64,000 bases of DNA, from NCBI GenBank assembly GCA_013178295.1, contig JABLWW010000012.1, forward strand, positions 62,001 to 126,000. Reading direction: 5' to 3'. Source of the stretch: Anaerolineae bacterium (GTDB lineage: Bacteria > Chloroflexota > Anaerolineae > Anaerolineales > Anaerolineaceae). The position numbers and the translations under genes were made by a program. Positions 43,606 to 52,633 of this stretch are shown piece by piece. The notes beneath the pieces are model-generated. The model was not told where the DNA came from, did no database searches, and saw only the letters and a program-made list of their open reading frames with translations. Numbering within the stretch: position 1 is the stretch's first letter; every line of letters starts with the position of its first letter.

Positions 43606-44288
43606 AGGATGACCTGTGTGTTGTTGTGGTGGATGACGAACTGCCTATCCGGCGTATGTTGCGCACCGCGCTGGGAGCACACGGCTACCGTGTCATCGAA
43701 GCCGCCAGCGGCGCTGAGGGGCTGCACGCCGTTGCCGACCATCACCCCGACCTGATCTTGCTCGATTTGGGGCTGCCGGATATGGATGGTGTGGAGGTCA
43801 TCCGCCAGCTGCGCCAGTGGAGTCAGACGCCGGTGGTTGTCCTTTCGGTGCGCGAGCGCGAGGAAGACAAGGTGCGCGCCCTCGACAGCGGGGCGGACGA
43901 TTACCTCACCAAACCCTTTGGCATCAGTGAACTGCTGGCACGCATGCGTGTTTCGCTGCGCCATTCCAGCCGTGCCGGGCAGGAAAGCCCACTGGTGGAG
44001 ATTGAAGAACTGCGGATTGACCGCGCCGCCCGCATTGTCAGCGTGCGCGGGGTGGAAATTGCGCTGACGCCCACCGAGTATGACCTGCTGTGCGAGCTGG
44101 CGCGCCACGCCGGAAAGGTGCTCACCCACCGCCATTTGCTGCGCGCCGTGTGGGGTGAGCTGTATGAGCAGGAAACGCACCTGCTGCGGGTCAACATCAG
44201 CAACCTGCGCAAAAAAATTGAGGGCGACCCGATGCGCCCGCGTTACATCCTCACCGAGGCGGGAGTGGGCTACCGGCTGATCGGCTGA
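43602..44288 (+). CDS. kdpE: KdpE-like OmpR-family response regulator
   Basis: 228 aa from ATG 43602 (GGAGGT site). A receiver domain (DDE, Asp in LLDLGLPDMDG, Lys in LTKPFG) is followed by a winged-helix DNA-binding domain (LTPTEYDLLCELARHAGKVLTHRHLLRAVWG, HLLRVNISNLRKKIE), closely matching KdpE. It is likely to regulate kimA, given the genes' order and the phased repeats upstream of kimA. Confidence 0.87.
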   Translation: MKDDLCVVVVDDELPIRRMLRTALGAHGYRVIEAASGAEGLHAVADHHPDLILLDLGLPDMDGVEVIRQLRQWSQTPVVVLSVREREEDKVRALDSGADDYLTKPFGISELLARMRVSLRHSSRAGQESPLVEIEELRIDRAARIVSVRGVEIALTPTEYDLLCELARHAGKVLTHRHLLRAVWGELYEQETHLLRVNISNLRKKIEGDPMRPRYILTEAGVGYRLIG

Positions 44289-44297
44289 AGGCAACCC

Positions 44298-44347
44298 TTG
44301 ACGCCCTGCTGGAACGGGTGTATATTAATAAACCGACTGTCGGTTTA
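44298..44347 (+). promoter_or_regulatory. Promoter with TetR-type operator upstream of the regulator gene
   Basis: TTGACG (44298-44303), 17-bp spacer, TATATT (44321-44326): a near-consensus promoter. At its start point lies a perfect palindrome of 9-bp arms, TAAACCGAC-T-GTCGGTTTA (44329-44347), a typical TetR-family operator. Binding would block transcription of the TetR gene and the ABC genes downstream. Confidence 0.8.
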
Positions 44348-44362
44348 ATAAACGGAGAACGG

Positions 44363-45082
44363 ATGGCACGCACCGTCAAGGAAGAGGAACACACCCTCAA
44401 ACGCAACGAGATTTTGGACGCCGCTCAGCGCATCATCTACGCCCGCGGCTACGAGCAGATGTCCATTCAGGATATCCTCGATGCCCTCAACATCTCTAAA
44501 GGTGCGTTTTATCATTATTTCCCCTCCAAGCAGGCGCTGCTGGCCGCCATCATTGACCGCATGTTGGAGGAAGCCAAGCAGATCATCCTCCCCATTGTGG
44601 ATGACCCGCAGTTGAGCGCCCTGGAAAAACTGCACGGCTACTTTTCCACTGTGGCGCGCTGGAAGACTGCCCGCAAGGATTTTCTGCTGGCGCTGCTGCG
44701 CGTCTGGTATGCGGATGAAAACCTGGTGGTGCGCCACAAGTTTGAGAGCGCGGCGCTGGAATGGGTGACCCCGCTGTTTGCGCGCATTATCACACAGGGG
44801 GTGGCGGAGGGCGTCTTTTCCACGCCGCACCCGCAGCAGGTGGGCGGGGTGGTGGTGGCGCTGATGTACCGTCTGGGCGATGTGATGGCTGCGCCGCTGC
44901 TTTCCGGCGCTCCTGGCGAGGAGGTGTTCCGTCAGTTGATGGAGGCTGCCGCCGTGTATACCGATTCGATCGAGCGCGTGCTGGGCGCTGTGTCTGGGTC
45001 GCTGTCTCTGTTCGATGCGGCTGTGCTGCGCGCCTGGTGTTTTCAGGACGCGCTCCCGCAGAGCGAAGCGAAAGATCATTGA
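44363..45082 (+). CDS. TetR-family transcriptional regulator
   Basis: 239 aa from ATG 44363 (GGAGAACGG site). N-terminal HTH (RNEILDAAQRIIYARGYEQMSIQDILDALNISKGAFYHYFPSK region) and a variable ligand domain. It is the first gene of an export operon and has a perfect operator at its own promoter, so autorepression is likely; the inducer is probably a compound exported by the ABC system. Confidence 0.9.
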   Translation: MARTVKEEEHTLKRNEILDAAQRIIYARGYEQMSIQDILDALNISKGAFYHYFPSKQALLAAIIDRMLEEAKQIILPIVDDPQLSALEKLHGYFSTVARWKTARKDFLLALLRVWYADENLVVRHKFESAALEWVTPLFARIITQGVAEGVFSTPHPQQVGGVVVALMYRLGDVMAAPLLSGAPGEEVFRQLMEAAAVYTDSIERVLGAVSGSLSLFDAAVLRAWCFQDALPQSEAKDH

Positions 45083-45104
45083 CCATATAGTTGAAAGGAG
45101 AGCG

Positions 45105-46334
45105 ATGAGCATTTATCTGCGTCTGGCATGGCGCAACGTGTGGCGGCAGCGCCGCCGCACATGGATTGTGATACTGGGGGTTGGTCTGGGGCTGGCGTTA
45201 ATGATGTGGTATGACGGCACGGTTGCCGGTTTTGAGCAAGCCATTTACGGCAACGCCATTCAAGTGCTGGGCGGCAATATTCAGGTGCACGGCAGCGGCT
45301 ACAATGCCAAAAGCGGACAGAACCCGCTCATCCCCATTGAAAACGACGCCGCCATCCTTGCCGCGGCGCAGGCGCAGCCGCAGGTGGTGGCTGCCGCGCC
45401 GCGTGTGGCGACCACCGGGCTGGCAAGCAGCCGTAAAGGGGCGTTTGCTGTCAGTATCATCGGCATTGACCCGCCGCAGGAAGCCAAAATCAGTCTCATC
45501 TCGCAATATGTGCGTGATGGGCGCTACCCTGCCTCTGACGACAAGGCAGTTGTGCTCATCGGCAGGGGGCTGGCGGAGGTGATGAACGTGGGCGTCGGCG
45601 ACCGCATCACCCTGGTTGGGCGGACTGCCTCCAAAGAGGTGCGCCGCCACAAGATGACCGTCGTTGGCATCTATGACCTGGGCTTGCGCGAGATCGAAAA
45701 ACGCTCGGTGTATATCCCTCTGGCGCAGGCGCAGTATCTGTACGGCATGGAGGGGCAGGTGAGCGAGATCGCTATCTCACTGCACAAGATGGGCGGCGAG
45801 CGGGCTGTGATGCAGGCGCTTGCCCCTGTGCTGGGCGGCAACGAAATCAGTTCGTGGGAGACCAGCTACCCCGAAATGCGCGCCGCGCTGGGCAACAAAA
45901 ATACCGTGATGAACGTCTTCAGTGTCATCATTCTGCTGATTGCCGCCATCGGCATCCTCAACCTGCTGACCATGGCGGTCTATGAGCGCACGCGTGAGAT
46001 CGGCGTGCTGGGGGCGCTGGGGATGAAGCCGCGCGAAATTTCGCTGCTCTTTTTGCTGGAAGGCGGGATGATGGGGCTGGCAGGGCTGGTGGGGGGCATC
46101 CTGCTGGGGCTGTGCATCAACCTGCTGCTGGGGCAGATCGGGCTGGACTACTCGCAGTTTGCGGGCATCACCGATTACATGGCGCTGATCAGCGGGCGCA
46201 TCTATCCCACGCTGGGGCTGGAGCGCATCGTCCAGCGCGGAATCACGGTGGTGGTGATTGCCCTGATCGCCGCGTATTATCCTGCGCGTCAGGCGGGGCA
46301 GCGTCAGCCCGCCGAAGCTCTGCATGCCGTATGA
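45105..46334 (+). CDS. ABC transporter permease, LolC/E-MacB type (1)
   Basis: 409 aa from ATG 45105. An N-terminal helix (about 19-40), a large extracellular MacB-PCD-like domain (about 45-250), and three C-terminal FtsX helices (about 285-400), with YERTREIGVLGALGMKPREI, the loop that contacts the ATPase. It pairs with the next permease and the ATPase. LolCDE-like exporters in a probable monoderm have other roles than outer-membrane lipoprotein release. Confidence 0.87.
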   Translation: MSIYLRLAWRNVWRQRRRTWIVILGVGLGLALMMWYDGTVAGFEQAIYGNAIQVLGGNIQVHGSGYNAKSGQNPLIPIENDAAILAAAQAQPQVVAAAPRVATTGLASSRKGAFAVSIIGIDPPQEAKISLISQYVRDGRYPASDDKAVVLIGRGLAEVMNVGVGDRITLVGRTASKEVRRHKMTVVGIYDLGLREIEKRSVYIPLAQAQYLYGMEGQVSEIAISLHKMGGERAVMQALAPVLGGNEISSWETSYPEMRAALGNKNTVMNVFSVIILLIAAIGILNLLTMAVYERTREIGVLGALGMKPREISLLFLLEGGMMGLAGLVGGILLGLCINLLLGQIGLDYSQFAGITDYMALISGRIYPTLGLERIVQRGITVVVIALIAAYYPARQAGQRQPAEALHAV

Positions 46335-46342
46335 GGTGCGCC

Positions 46343-47569
46343 ATGAAACTGTATTATCAACTGGCTTATCGCAATCTGATGCGTCATCGGCGGCGCTCGC
46401 TGCTTTCGATGCTGGCGCTGGGGGCTGGGCTGGCACTGCTGCTGCTCATGTCGGCTGTGGTAGAGGGCGAAATGCAAGGCTCGCTCGAGGCTTCCATCCG
46501 TCTGCAAAGCGGGCATGTGCAGGTGTATGCTCCATCGTATCACCCTGACCGTCCCAGCCTGGCATGGGAAGACCTGATTGCCGACCCGATGGCGCTGGCG
46601 CAGCAGATTGCCGCCCTGCCGGGTGTGCAGAGCGCCACGCCGCGCCTGTTTGCCAGCGGCATCCTCGCCCGCGGCGATGAATCGATCGGTGTCAGCATTT
46701 TGGGGATTGACCCGCCTGCGCCGGTCAATGACCCCTTCCGCAAGGGCATGCTCAGCGGCGCTTTTCTGCAGCCCGATGACCGCGATGGTGTGCTGGTGGG
46801 CAAACCGCTGGCAGAAAAGCTCAACCTTGCCGAAAACAGCCGCATCTATCTGCTCATCAACACTTCCAGCGGCGAAATTGCCGAAGGCGAGTTCACTGTG
46901 CGCGGTATCTATTCCACCGGCATCCCCGGCTACGATAAGAGCGTGATCCTCATGCCGCTGGATAAGGCGCAAGCCATTGCGCAGGCAAACAACCACGCTA
47001 CCGCCATCTTTGTGCTGCTCAAGAGCAACCGCCACACTTCCAGCGTGGCAGCCGCCCTGCGCCAGATGCCCTATCAGGTCAAGACCTACGAAGAACTGAA
47101 CGCCCTCACCATGCAGATGGAGCAGTTTTCCAACGCCTATATGTACGTGCTTTACCTGATCATCCTTGCCATCACCGCCTCGGTGATTGTCAATACGCTG
47201 GTGATGGCGGTGTTTGAGCGCACGCGCGAGATCGGCATCCTCGCCGCGCTGGGGATGCGCGCCCGCAGCATCATGGCGCTGTTTCTTGCCGAATCGAGCC
47301 TGCTGGCGGCGGGCGGCATCCTGATGGGGCTGGTGCTGGGCGCTGTGCTGGTGGCGTATGCCGCGTTGGTGGGCTTTCACATCGGCGATATCGGCGCCAG
47401 CGGCGGGAGCGGGTTGCTGCTGGGAGAGCGCATCTACGCCGCCTTTGACCCGCTTGACTCGCTGCGTTTGATCGTCTTATCTTTTATCATCACCCTGCTG
47501 GCGGGCATTTACCCGGCCGCGCTGGCAGCCCGCATGCAGCCCGTTGACGCCCTGCGCCGCGGGCAATAA
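46343..47569 (+). CDS. ABC transporter permease, LolC/E-MacB type (2)
   Basis: 408 aa from ATG 46343, 8 nt after the first permease stop. Same architecture: N-terminal helix, extracellular domain, three FtsX helices, and the loop [20 protein letters not shown]. It is a paralogue of the preceding gene, so the transporter is likely a heterodimer of permeases with two ATPase copies. Confidence 0.87.
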   Translation: MKLYYQLAYRNLMRHRRRSLLSMLALGAGLALLLLMSAVVEGEMQGSLEASIRLQSGHVQVYAPSYHPDRPSLAWEDLIADPMALAQQIAALPGVQSATPRLFASGILARGDESIGVSILGIDPPAPVNDPFRKGMLSGAFLQPDDRDGVLVGKPLAEKLNLAENSRIYLLINTSSGEIAEGEFTVRGIYSTGIPGYDKSVILMPLDKAQAIAQANNHATAIFVLLKSNRHTSSVAAALRQMPYQVKTYEELNALTMQMEQFSNAYMYVLYLIILAITASVIVNTLVMAVFERTREIGILAALGMRARSIMALFLAESSLLAAGGILMGLVLGAVLVAYAALVGFHIGDIGASGGSGLLLGERIYAAFDPLDSLRLIVLSFIITLLAGIYPAALAARMQPVDALRRGQ

Positions 47570-47585
47570 TGCAAGGAGAACAAAT

Positions 47586-48272
47586 ATGGAAGTCGCAAAA
47601 ACCGAAAACGTTACCCGCACGTTCAAAGCCGGTGATGTGGAAACCCAAGCCCTGCGCGGGGTGAGCATCGCCATCGAACGCGGCGAATTCACCGCCCTGG
47701 TTGGACCCTCCGGATCGGGCAAGACCACCCTGCTGCAGCTGCTCGGCTGTCTCGACCAGCCCAGCAGCGGGCGGGTGTTTATTGACGGCAAGGATGTTAC
47801 CGCCCTGAGCCGCGATCAGCGCGCCGATATGCGCCGCGGCAGTATCGGTTTCATCTTCCAGTTTTTTGCCCTCATCCCCACCCTCAGCGCTTGGGAGAAT
47901 GTGGAGATGCCGCTGATTCTCACCGCCCAGCCGCCCGAAAAGCGCCGCGAGCGTGTTGAGTATCTCTTGGAGGCGGTGGGGATGCGCGCCCGCGCCCATC
48001 ACCGTCCCGACCAGCTCAGCGGCGGCGAGCAGCAGCGGGTTGCCATTGCGCGCGCCCTGGCGACCAACCCGGCGGTCATCCTCGCCGATGAACCCACCGC
48101 CAATCTGGATAGCGCCAACGGCAGCCAGGTGATGGAGACCATGCTGCGCCTCAATCAGGAGAGCGGCGTTACCTTTATCTTTGCCACCCACGACCCACGT
48201 GTCATGCGCTACGCCCGCCGCATCATCACCCTGCGCGATGGGCTGGTGGCAGAAGAGCAGGCGGCGGCATGA
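47586..48272 (+). CDS. ABC transporter ATPase, LolD/MacB type
   Basis: 228 aa from ATG 47586 (AAGGAG site). Walker [10 protein letters not shown], signature [16 protein letters not shown], Walker [14 protein letters not shown]-loop ATHDP. It energises the two FtsX-type permeases upstream. Its stop overlaps the next start (ATGA). Confidence 0.92.
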   Translation: MEVAKTENVTRTFKAGDVETQALRGVSIAIERGEFTALVGPSGSGKTTLLQLLGCLDQPSSGRVFIDGKDVTALSRDQRADMRRGSIGFIFQFFALIPTLSAWENVEMPLILTAQPPEKRRERVEYLLEAVGMRARAHHRPDQLSGGEQQRVAIARALATNPAVILADEPTANLDSANGSQVMETMLRLNQESGVTFIFATHDPRVMRYARRIITLRDGLVAEEQAAA

Positions 48273-48961
48273 ATAACGGAAAAAGCCTTTCATCCGCCGA
48301 ACTGCTACGTCTGGTTTTGCCGCGCGTGGTAGGATTTTTGCTTATTACCGGCGCGGTGCTATTTCTCCCTGCCGGGAGATTTGCCTACTGGCAGGCGTGG
48401 ATGTACATTGCCATACTCTACATCCCGTTCTGCTTTGTGTTTGTCTATCTGCTGAAGAACGCCCCCGACCTGCTTGAACGGCGCATGCGGATGAAGGAAA
48501 AAGAGACGCAGCAGAAGAAAATCATTCTGATCTCTTATCTCTTCTTTCTGCTGGCGTTTATTCTGCCTGGTCTGGATGTGCGTTTGGGGTGGTCAAAGGT
48601 ACCGGCGCCGGTTTCGGTGGCTGCGGCGGTGGGGGTGCTTCTTGGCTATATGCTCGTTTTCCTTGTCTTCCGCGAGAACCGTTATGCCTCGCGGGTGGTT
48701 GAGGTGGGCGAAAGCCAGCAGGTCATCTCCAGCGGGCCTTATGCGCTGGTGCGTCACCCGATGTATGTAGGCACGCTGGTGATGTATCTCCTCTCGCCGC
48801 TGGCGCTGGGTTCGTACTGGGCGGTGCTTCCGGCGCTGGGGCTGCTGCCGGTGATTATCGCCCGCATTTTGAATGAGGAGGCAGTGCTGGCGCGCGACCT
48901 GGCGGGGTACGCGCAGTACATGCAAAAAGTCCGCTGGCGGCTGATACCCTTCATTTGGTGA
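48269..48961 (+). CDS. ICMT-like integral membrane methyltransferase
   Basis: 230 aa, about five hydrophobic helices. The C-terminal half has the isoprenylcysteine methyltransferase/PEMT-like signature [13 protein letters not shown] followed by [27 protein letters not shown]. Bacterial members methylate unknown, often lipid-like substrates. Coupling to the ABC genes suggests a role linked to the exported compound or to resistance. Confidence 0.8.
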   Translation: MNNGKSLSSAELLRLVLPRVVGFLLITGAVLFLPAGRFAYWQAWMYIAILYIPFCFVFVYLLKNAPDLLERRMRMKEKETQQKKIILISYLFFLLAFILPGLDVRLGWSKVPAPVSVAAAVGVLLGYMLVFLVFRENRYASRVVEVGESQQVISSGPYALVRHPMYVGTLVMYLLSPLALGSYWAVLPALGLLPVIIARILNEEAVLARDLAGYAQYMQKVRWRLIPFIW

Positions 48962-49045
48962 GGCGCGGTTTGTAGTTCACCTCGCCAAATGCGGTGGGGC
49001 AAGCTACGCCTATCCCTCTCCCGATGCCCAAAAAGTTGACTGCCA

Positions 49046-49495
49046 TCAGGGCAGATTCTCCAGGTCGTTCAAATCCTTATGTCTGCCGCTTGCCTTCTTG
49101 TTGGCTTTTAGGTGTTCTAGGCTGATGAGGTTGACCGGCGTGTTGTCGATTGTATCCACAACGCGCTGCGCATAGCAATCTTCAAAGGTCATGCCTGAAA
49201 TTGAGGTGATGATCTCTATTCTGATGGGAGGTTCTCCCAGACGAATGATCTGGTTTTCGTTGAGGAATAAGCTGGGCGAGAGCGCTGGCAGGTCAAACCC
49301 AAAGGCTTTGAGGGCTTTGACAATTTTATCGGCGTTGACTGGATTGGCTGCCACCCAGATGTCCATATCGGCGGTGGCGCGCGGGTAACCATAGTAGCCG
49401 ACGGCGTATCCGCCGATAAGCAAATACTCAATCTGATGTGCGTTGAGCAACTGTAAGAATTCTTTGAAGTCGGGTGGCAGACGGATCGTAGCCAT
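49046..49495 (-). CDS. Nucleotidyltransferase (DUF6036/MNT-like)
   Basis: 149 aa from ATG 49495. The nucleotidyltransferase motif is LIGGYAVGYYGYPRATADMDIWV (GG and DxD). The tail carries HKDLNDLENLP, frequent in this family. It overlaps the small upstream gene by 68 bp in another frame, a tight pairing like a toxin-antitoxin unit. Substrate unknown; it may adenylate or otherwise modify a partner. Confidence 0.8.
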   Translation of the reverse strand: MATIRLPPDFKEFLQLLNAHQIEYLLIGGYAVGYYGYPRATADMDIWVAANPVNADKIVKALKAFGFDLPALSPSLFLNENQIIRLGEPPIRIEIITSISGMTFEDCYAQRVVDTIDNTPVNLISLEHLKANKKASGRHKDLNDLENLP

Positions 49496-49640
49496 AGACA
49501 ATTTGCCGCATGATCTCAATCGCTTCCAGACGTTCGGCGGGGGTTTTGGAAAGCCAGAATGCTTTTTCGTCTGCAGGGTCAAAGAGGCTGCAGACCGAAA
49601 AAGCGCTCTTGTCCAGTTTGATGGCATCCAGCGTGGTCAT
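49428..49640 (-). CDS. Small partner protein of the nucleotidyltransferase
   Basis: 70 aa starting at ATG 49640. The sequence (LDAIKLDKSAFSVCSL, ERLEAIEIMRQIVYGYDP, RLQRILTV) is of a kind commonly found just upstream of such nucleotidyltransferases. It has no named domain that I recognise. The long overlap with the next gene supports co-translation. Confidence 0.7.
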   Translation of the reverse strand: MTTLDAIKLDKSAFSVCSLFDPADEKAFWLSKTPAERLEAIEIMRQIVYGYDPSATRLQRILTVAQRTSD

Positions 49641-49781
49641 GGCATAACTATACCTTAAAAGCTGGCATTTGGCAAAGTGAAACCGCTGCTGGACGAGGGC
49701 GGCAGTGGATTTGCATCGCAGGCTGGCGATGGGGCAAGCGACAGCTCTCCCCTGTCCCTTCCCGCGGGGGCAAGCCCGATT

Positions 49782-50681
49782 TTAGGCGCGCCAGGCAAAT
49801 ACCAGCAGGGCTGCCAGGTCGGTTAGTGCCCATGCGCTGAGGGCGTGATAGAAGCGGCGCTGCTCCCAGCGCACGCTGACCCGCTGGCGGTGCAGATACC
49901 ACGGCAGCAGCACCCACAGCCATGCGGCGGCAGGGATCAGCAGCAGCAGCGGCGGCAGGCGGTAGATGTGCTGCAGCGCTTCGCTGGTCAAAAAGGCAAA
50001 CCCACCGGCTACCCCCAGCATCCCTACCCATAGGGCAGGGGTCTTGCCCAGCATTAACGTCAGGGTTTTATCGCCGCGGCGGGCGTCCTCTTCCATTTGG
50101 TAGATCTGCGTCAGCGGGTAGAAGCCGATAAAAAAGCAGCCGAAAGCCGCAACCACGTTGAGGATGGGCGCTTCCAGAGGGCGTGCGGCGGCAGCCCAGC
50201 CGGCATAGATGGTCAGCGCGCCGTAGCCCACCGAGTTGATGAGCAAATCCAGCCCGGCGCGGGCTTTACAGCGCAGCGGCGGCAGTGAATATGCCAGCGA
50301 CATGAGAAAACACAGCAGATACGCCAGCAGAAAACGCCACCCCAGCAATGCCGCCGGGGCGAACCCAGCCAGCATCCACAGCACGGCAAAGCGCGCCAGA
50401 TGACGCGGTACCGGCGGCGGGTTTTCCAGATAGCCGATATCGCCCTCATCGCGGTCGTAGGCACTGTTGATTGCCAGTGTGCCGCCGTTGCCCAGCACTG
50501 CCCATGCCAGCACCGCCAGCAGCCATTGGACGATGCGCTCTCCGTCTATCTGCAAATGCACCGCCAGCAAAAAACCGACGCTCATGTGCGCGGCAACAAT
50601 TGCCCAAGAGCGCGGGCGGGTGTGCAGCAGATATGGGCGAAGGGAGGCAGGAATCCACTTGCGCAGGGCGTTTGTTTCCAT
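49782..50681 (-). CDS. UbiA-family prenyltransferase (1)
   Basis: 299 aa, eight or nine membrane helices. The two Asp-rich motifs for Mg-prenyl diphosphate are NSAYDRDEGD (about 70-79) and QMEEDARRGD (about 193-202). It transfers a prenyl chain to an aromatic or lipid acceptor; the product is unknown. AGGAG lies 9 nt before ATG 50681. It is paralogous to the gene at 51725. Confidence 0.87.
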   Translation of the reverse strand: METNALRKWIPASLRPYLLHTRPRSWAIVAAHMSVGFLLAVHLQIDGERIVQWLLAVLAWAVLGNGGTLAINSAYDRDEGDIGYLENPPPVPRHLARFAVLWMLAGFAPAALLGWRFLLAYLLCFLMSLAYSLPPLRCKARAGLDLLINSVGYGALTIYAGWAAAARPLEAPILNVVAAFGCFFIGFYPLTQIYQMEEDARRGDKTLTLMLGKTPALWVGMLGVAGGFAFLTSEALQHIYRLPPLLLLIPAAAWLWVLLPWYLHRQRVSVRWEQRRFYHALSAWALTDLAALLVFAWRA

Positions 50682-50769
50682 AATCTTTCGCTCCTGATTT
50701 TTAATAAACGTATTGGGGAAAATATATTCTTTATCTTAGACACTTTGTGCCCCAAAAGCAATGCGCAGC

Positions 50770-51030
50770 GCGTCATGCCCGGGCTTGCCCTTCTCCATCG
50801 CCTCTCAGAGGAAAGGGGGTTCTACGGGCTGAAGGCAAAACTCTCCCCGTTTTAGCTCCCTGCGGGAGTGCAGCGCGAGGGGAGGGGGCAGCCGATGGGG
50901 GTGAGCCGATGGGGCAAGCTACAGCCCTCCCCCGTCCCCTCCCGGAGGGAGGGGGGCAAGCCGATGGGGCAAGCCCCATCCTACGTATGTTCGTAGGGCG
51001 GGGTTCACCCCGCCGATGCCGATGGGGTGA
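50770..51030. repeat. Intergenic repeat cluster upstream of the tRNA-Ser genes
   Basis: In the 519-bp gap 50682-51200 there is no gene. It contains GATGGGGCAAGCCCCATC (50963-50980), GTAGGGCGGGGTTCACCCCGCC (50992-51013), one copy of the GGGAGGGGACGGGGGA-type unit in reverse (50926-50955), and several shortened variants. Confidence 0.7.
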
Positions 51031-51181
51031 TGGGGCTGCTACCAGCACCTCGCCGTTGGACGCGTAGGCAATCGAAGACGGCAGGCTGCTGGCGGTGTAT
51101 GCCAGCGGTCAGGTGCATCTTTTTGCCCTTCCACCGTCTTCGTAGGGGGGATTTTTTCTTTGCCAGATGGCGGGATTATGG

Positions 51182-51187
51182 TACAAT
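51182..51187 (+). promoter_or_regulatory. -10 box of the tRNA-Ser operon
   Basis: TACAAT with TTGCCA (51160-51165) at 16-bp spacing, placing the start a few bases before the first tRNA. Confidence 0.55.
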
Positions 51188-51200
51188 CGAGACGCATCCA

Positions 51201-51288
51201 GGAGGGATGGCCGAGCGGTTTAAGGCGCCTGTCTTGAAAACAGGTACAGGGAAACCTGTCGTGGGTTCGAATCCCGCTCCCTCCGCCA
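51201..51288 (+). tRNA. tRNA-Ser (anticodon TGA)
   Basis: 88 nt including encoded CCA. Acceptor GGAGGGA/TCCCTCC pairs fully; anticodon stem CCTGT/ACAGG encloses the loop CTTGAAA with anticodon TGA. A long variable arm and the GGTTCGAATCC T-loop are typical of serine tRNAs. Confidence 0.95.
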
Positions 51289-51296
51289 GCCCGTAC

Positions 51297-51391
51297 GGGG
51301 AGGTGCCAGAGTGGTCGAATGGGGCCGCCTGCTAAGTGGTTGTCGGGAGCTAAACTCTCGACCGCGGGTTCGAATCCCGCCCTCCCCGCCA
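51297..51391 (+). tRNA. tRNA-Ser (anticodon GCT)
   Basis: 95 nt including CCA. Acceptor GGGGAGG/CCTCCCC; anticodon loop CTGCTAA flanked by GCCGC/GTGGT (two wobble pairs); long variable arm; T-arm GCGGGTTCGAATCCCGC. It is separated from the preceding tRNA by 8 nt. Confidence 0.95.
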
Positions 51392-51521
51392 ACAAACGCT
51401 CTATGCTCGACCGGGGTCCCCGCAGGGGGGAGGTTCTTCGAATCCCGCCCCCTACGGGGATGCTGCGCGACCCTCCCCGCCAACAAACGCTCTATGCTCG
51501 ACCGGGGTCCCCGCAGGGGGG
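51380..51521 (+). repeat. 51-bp direct repeat copying the tRNA-Ser(GCT) 3' end
   Basis: The segment 51380-51430 (last 12 nt of the tRNA plus a GC hairpin CCGGGGTCCCCGCAGGGGGG) is repeated exactly at 51471-51521, period 91 bp. The spacer holds a further T-arm-like TTCGAATCCCGCC (51438-51450). Confidence 0.75.
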
Positions 51522-51724
51522 GATACAGCCCCGTCCTGTAGGTTGGGTTGAGCGCTCTTCGCTCTGCGCACAGCGTGGGCGAAACCCAAGCGCTTTGACC
51601 CTCCCCCGTCCTCTTCCTGCGGGGGTGCGGCACGAGGTTCACCCCAGCAATGCGGCAAGCCCCATCCTGCGGCTTCATCGAAATGATGGGTGTCGCTGGC
51701 GATCGCTCACAATGCCGCGGCGCC
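51522..51724. repeat. Intergenic repeat fragments between the tRNA genes and ubiA-2
   Basis: It contains GTAGGTTGGGTTGAGCG (51539-51555), a GAAACCCAAGCG end, GGTTCACCCC, and GCAAGCCCCATCCTGCGG. No gene is seen. Confidence 0.6.
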
Positions 51725-52615
51725 TCAGCGCGGCAGCATGGCGAGGATGATTGCCAGGTCGGTCACTGCCCCGGCGGCAAGCGCATGATAAAAGCGGCGC
51801 TGGTCATAGGCAACATCCGCCTGTGCGCGGCGGCGGTACCAGGGCAGCAGCACCCAGCCCCACGCCGCCAGCCCCAGCAGCAGCCCCAGTGAGCGCATAT
51901 CTCGCCAGCGCTGCAACACCTCGATTGCCAAAAAGACAAACCCCAGCCCCACCCCCAGCATGCCTGCCAGCAGGGCGCGCCCTCTGCCCAGCGCCAGCGC
52001 CAGGGTGTAATCGCCGCGGCTGGCATCCTCTTCCATCTGGTAAATCTGCGTCAGCGGGTAAAAGCCGCCCATAAAGAAGGCATTGGCGATAAAGACGTTG
52101 ATCATCGGCGGCTCCAGCGGGCGCGCCATAGCTGCCCAACCGGCATAGGTGGTCAGCCCGCCGTAGCCGATCATGTTGATCAGCAGATCAAACCCGGCAC
52201 GCGCCTTGAGACGCATGGGAGGCACGGAGTAGAGGATGGACATCACAAAACACGCCGACACCGCCAGCAGGTAGCGCCAGCCCAGCAAGGAAGCAAGCGC
52301 CACGCCCGCCAGCATCATCCCCAGCCCAAAGTGCAGCAGATAGCGCGGCGGCGGGGGAGGATTTTCCAGATAGCCGATATCGCCTTCATCTTTGTCGAAG
52401 GCACTGTTGAGCGCCAGCGTCCCGCCGTGCAAAAAGACCGCCCACACCACATAGCCCAGCAGCCAGCGCCACAGCTGCCCGCTGCCAAAGCGCAGCCCGT
52501 TGGCAAGCAAGAACCCCACCGAAACCTGCACAAAGACGATGCCCATCGAAGCCGGGCGCAGATGCAGGATATAGGGCGCCAGACGCGGCGTCAGGCGGTA
52601 GAGCAGGGCGCGCAT
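51725..52615 (-). CDS. UbiA-family prenyltransferase (2)
   Basis: 296 aa and clearly paralogous to the gene at 49782: NSAFDKDEGDIGYLENPP and QMEEDASRGD at the same places, about eight helices. GGAGAAC site before ATG 52615; a TATAAT box (52633-52638, minus) overlaps the stop of the glycosyltransferase gene upstream, so it has its own promoter. Substrate unknown. Confidence 0.87.
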   Translation of the reverse strand: MRALLYRLTPRLAPYILHLRPASMGIVFVQVSVGFLLANGLRFGSGQLWRWLLGYVVWAVFLHGGTLALNSAFDKDEGDIGYLENPPPPPRYLLHFGLGMMLAGVALASLLGWRYLLAVSACFVMSILYSVPPMRLKARAGFDLLINMIGYGGLTTYAGWAAMARPLEPPMINVFIANAFFMGGFYPLTQIYQMEEDASRGDYTLALALGRGRALLAGMLGVGLGFVFLAIEVLQRWRDMRSLGLLLGLAAWGWVLLPWYRRRAQADVAYDQRRFYHALAAGAVTDLAIILAMLPR

Positions 52616-52633
52616 GTGTTCTCCATAAGAATA

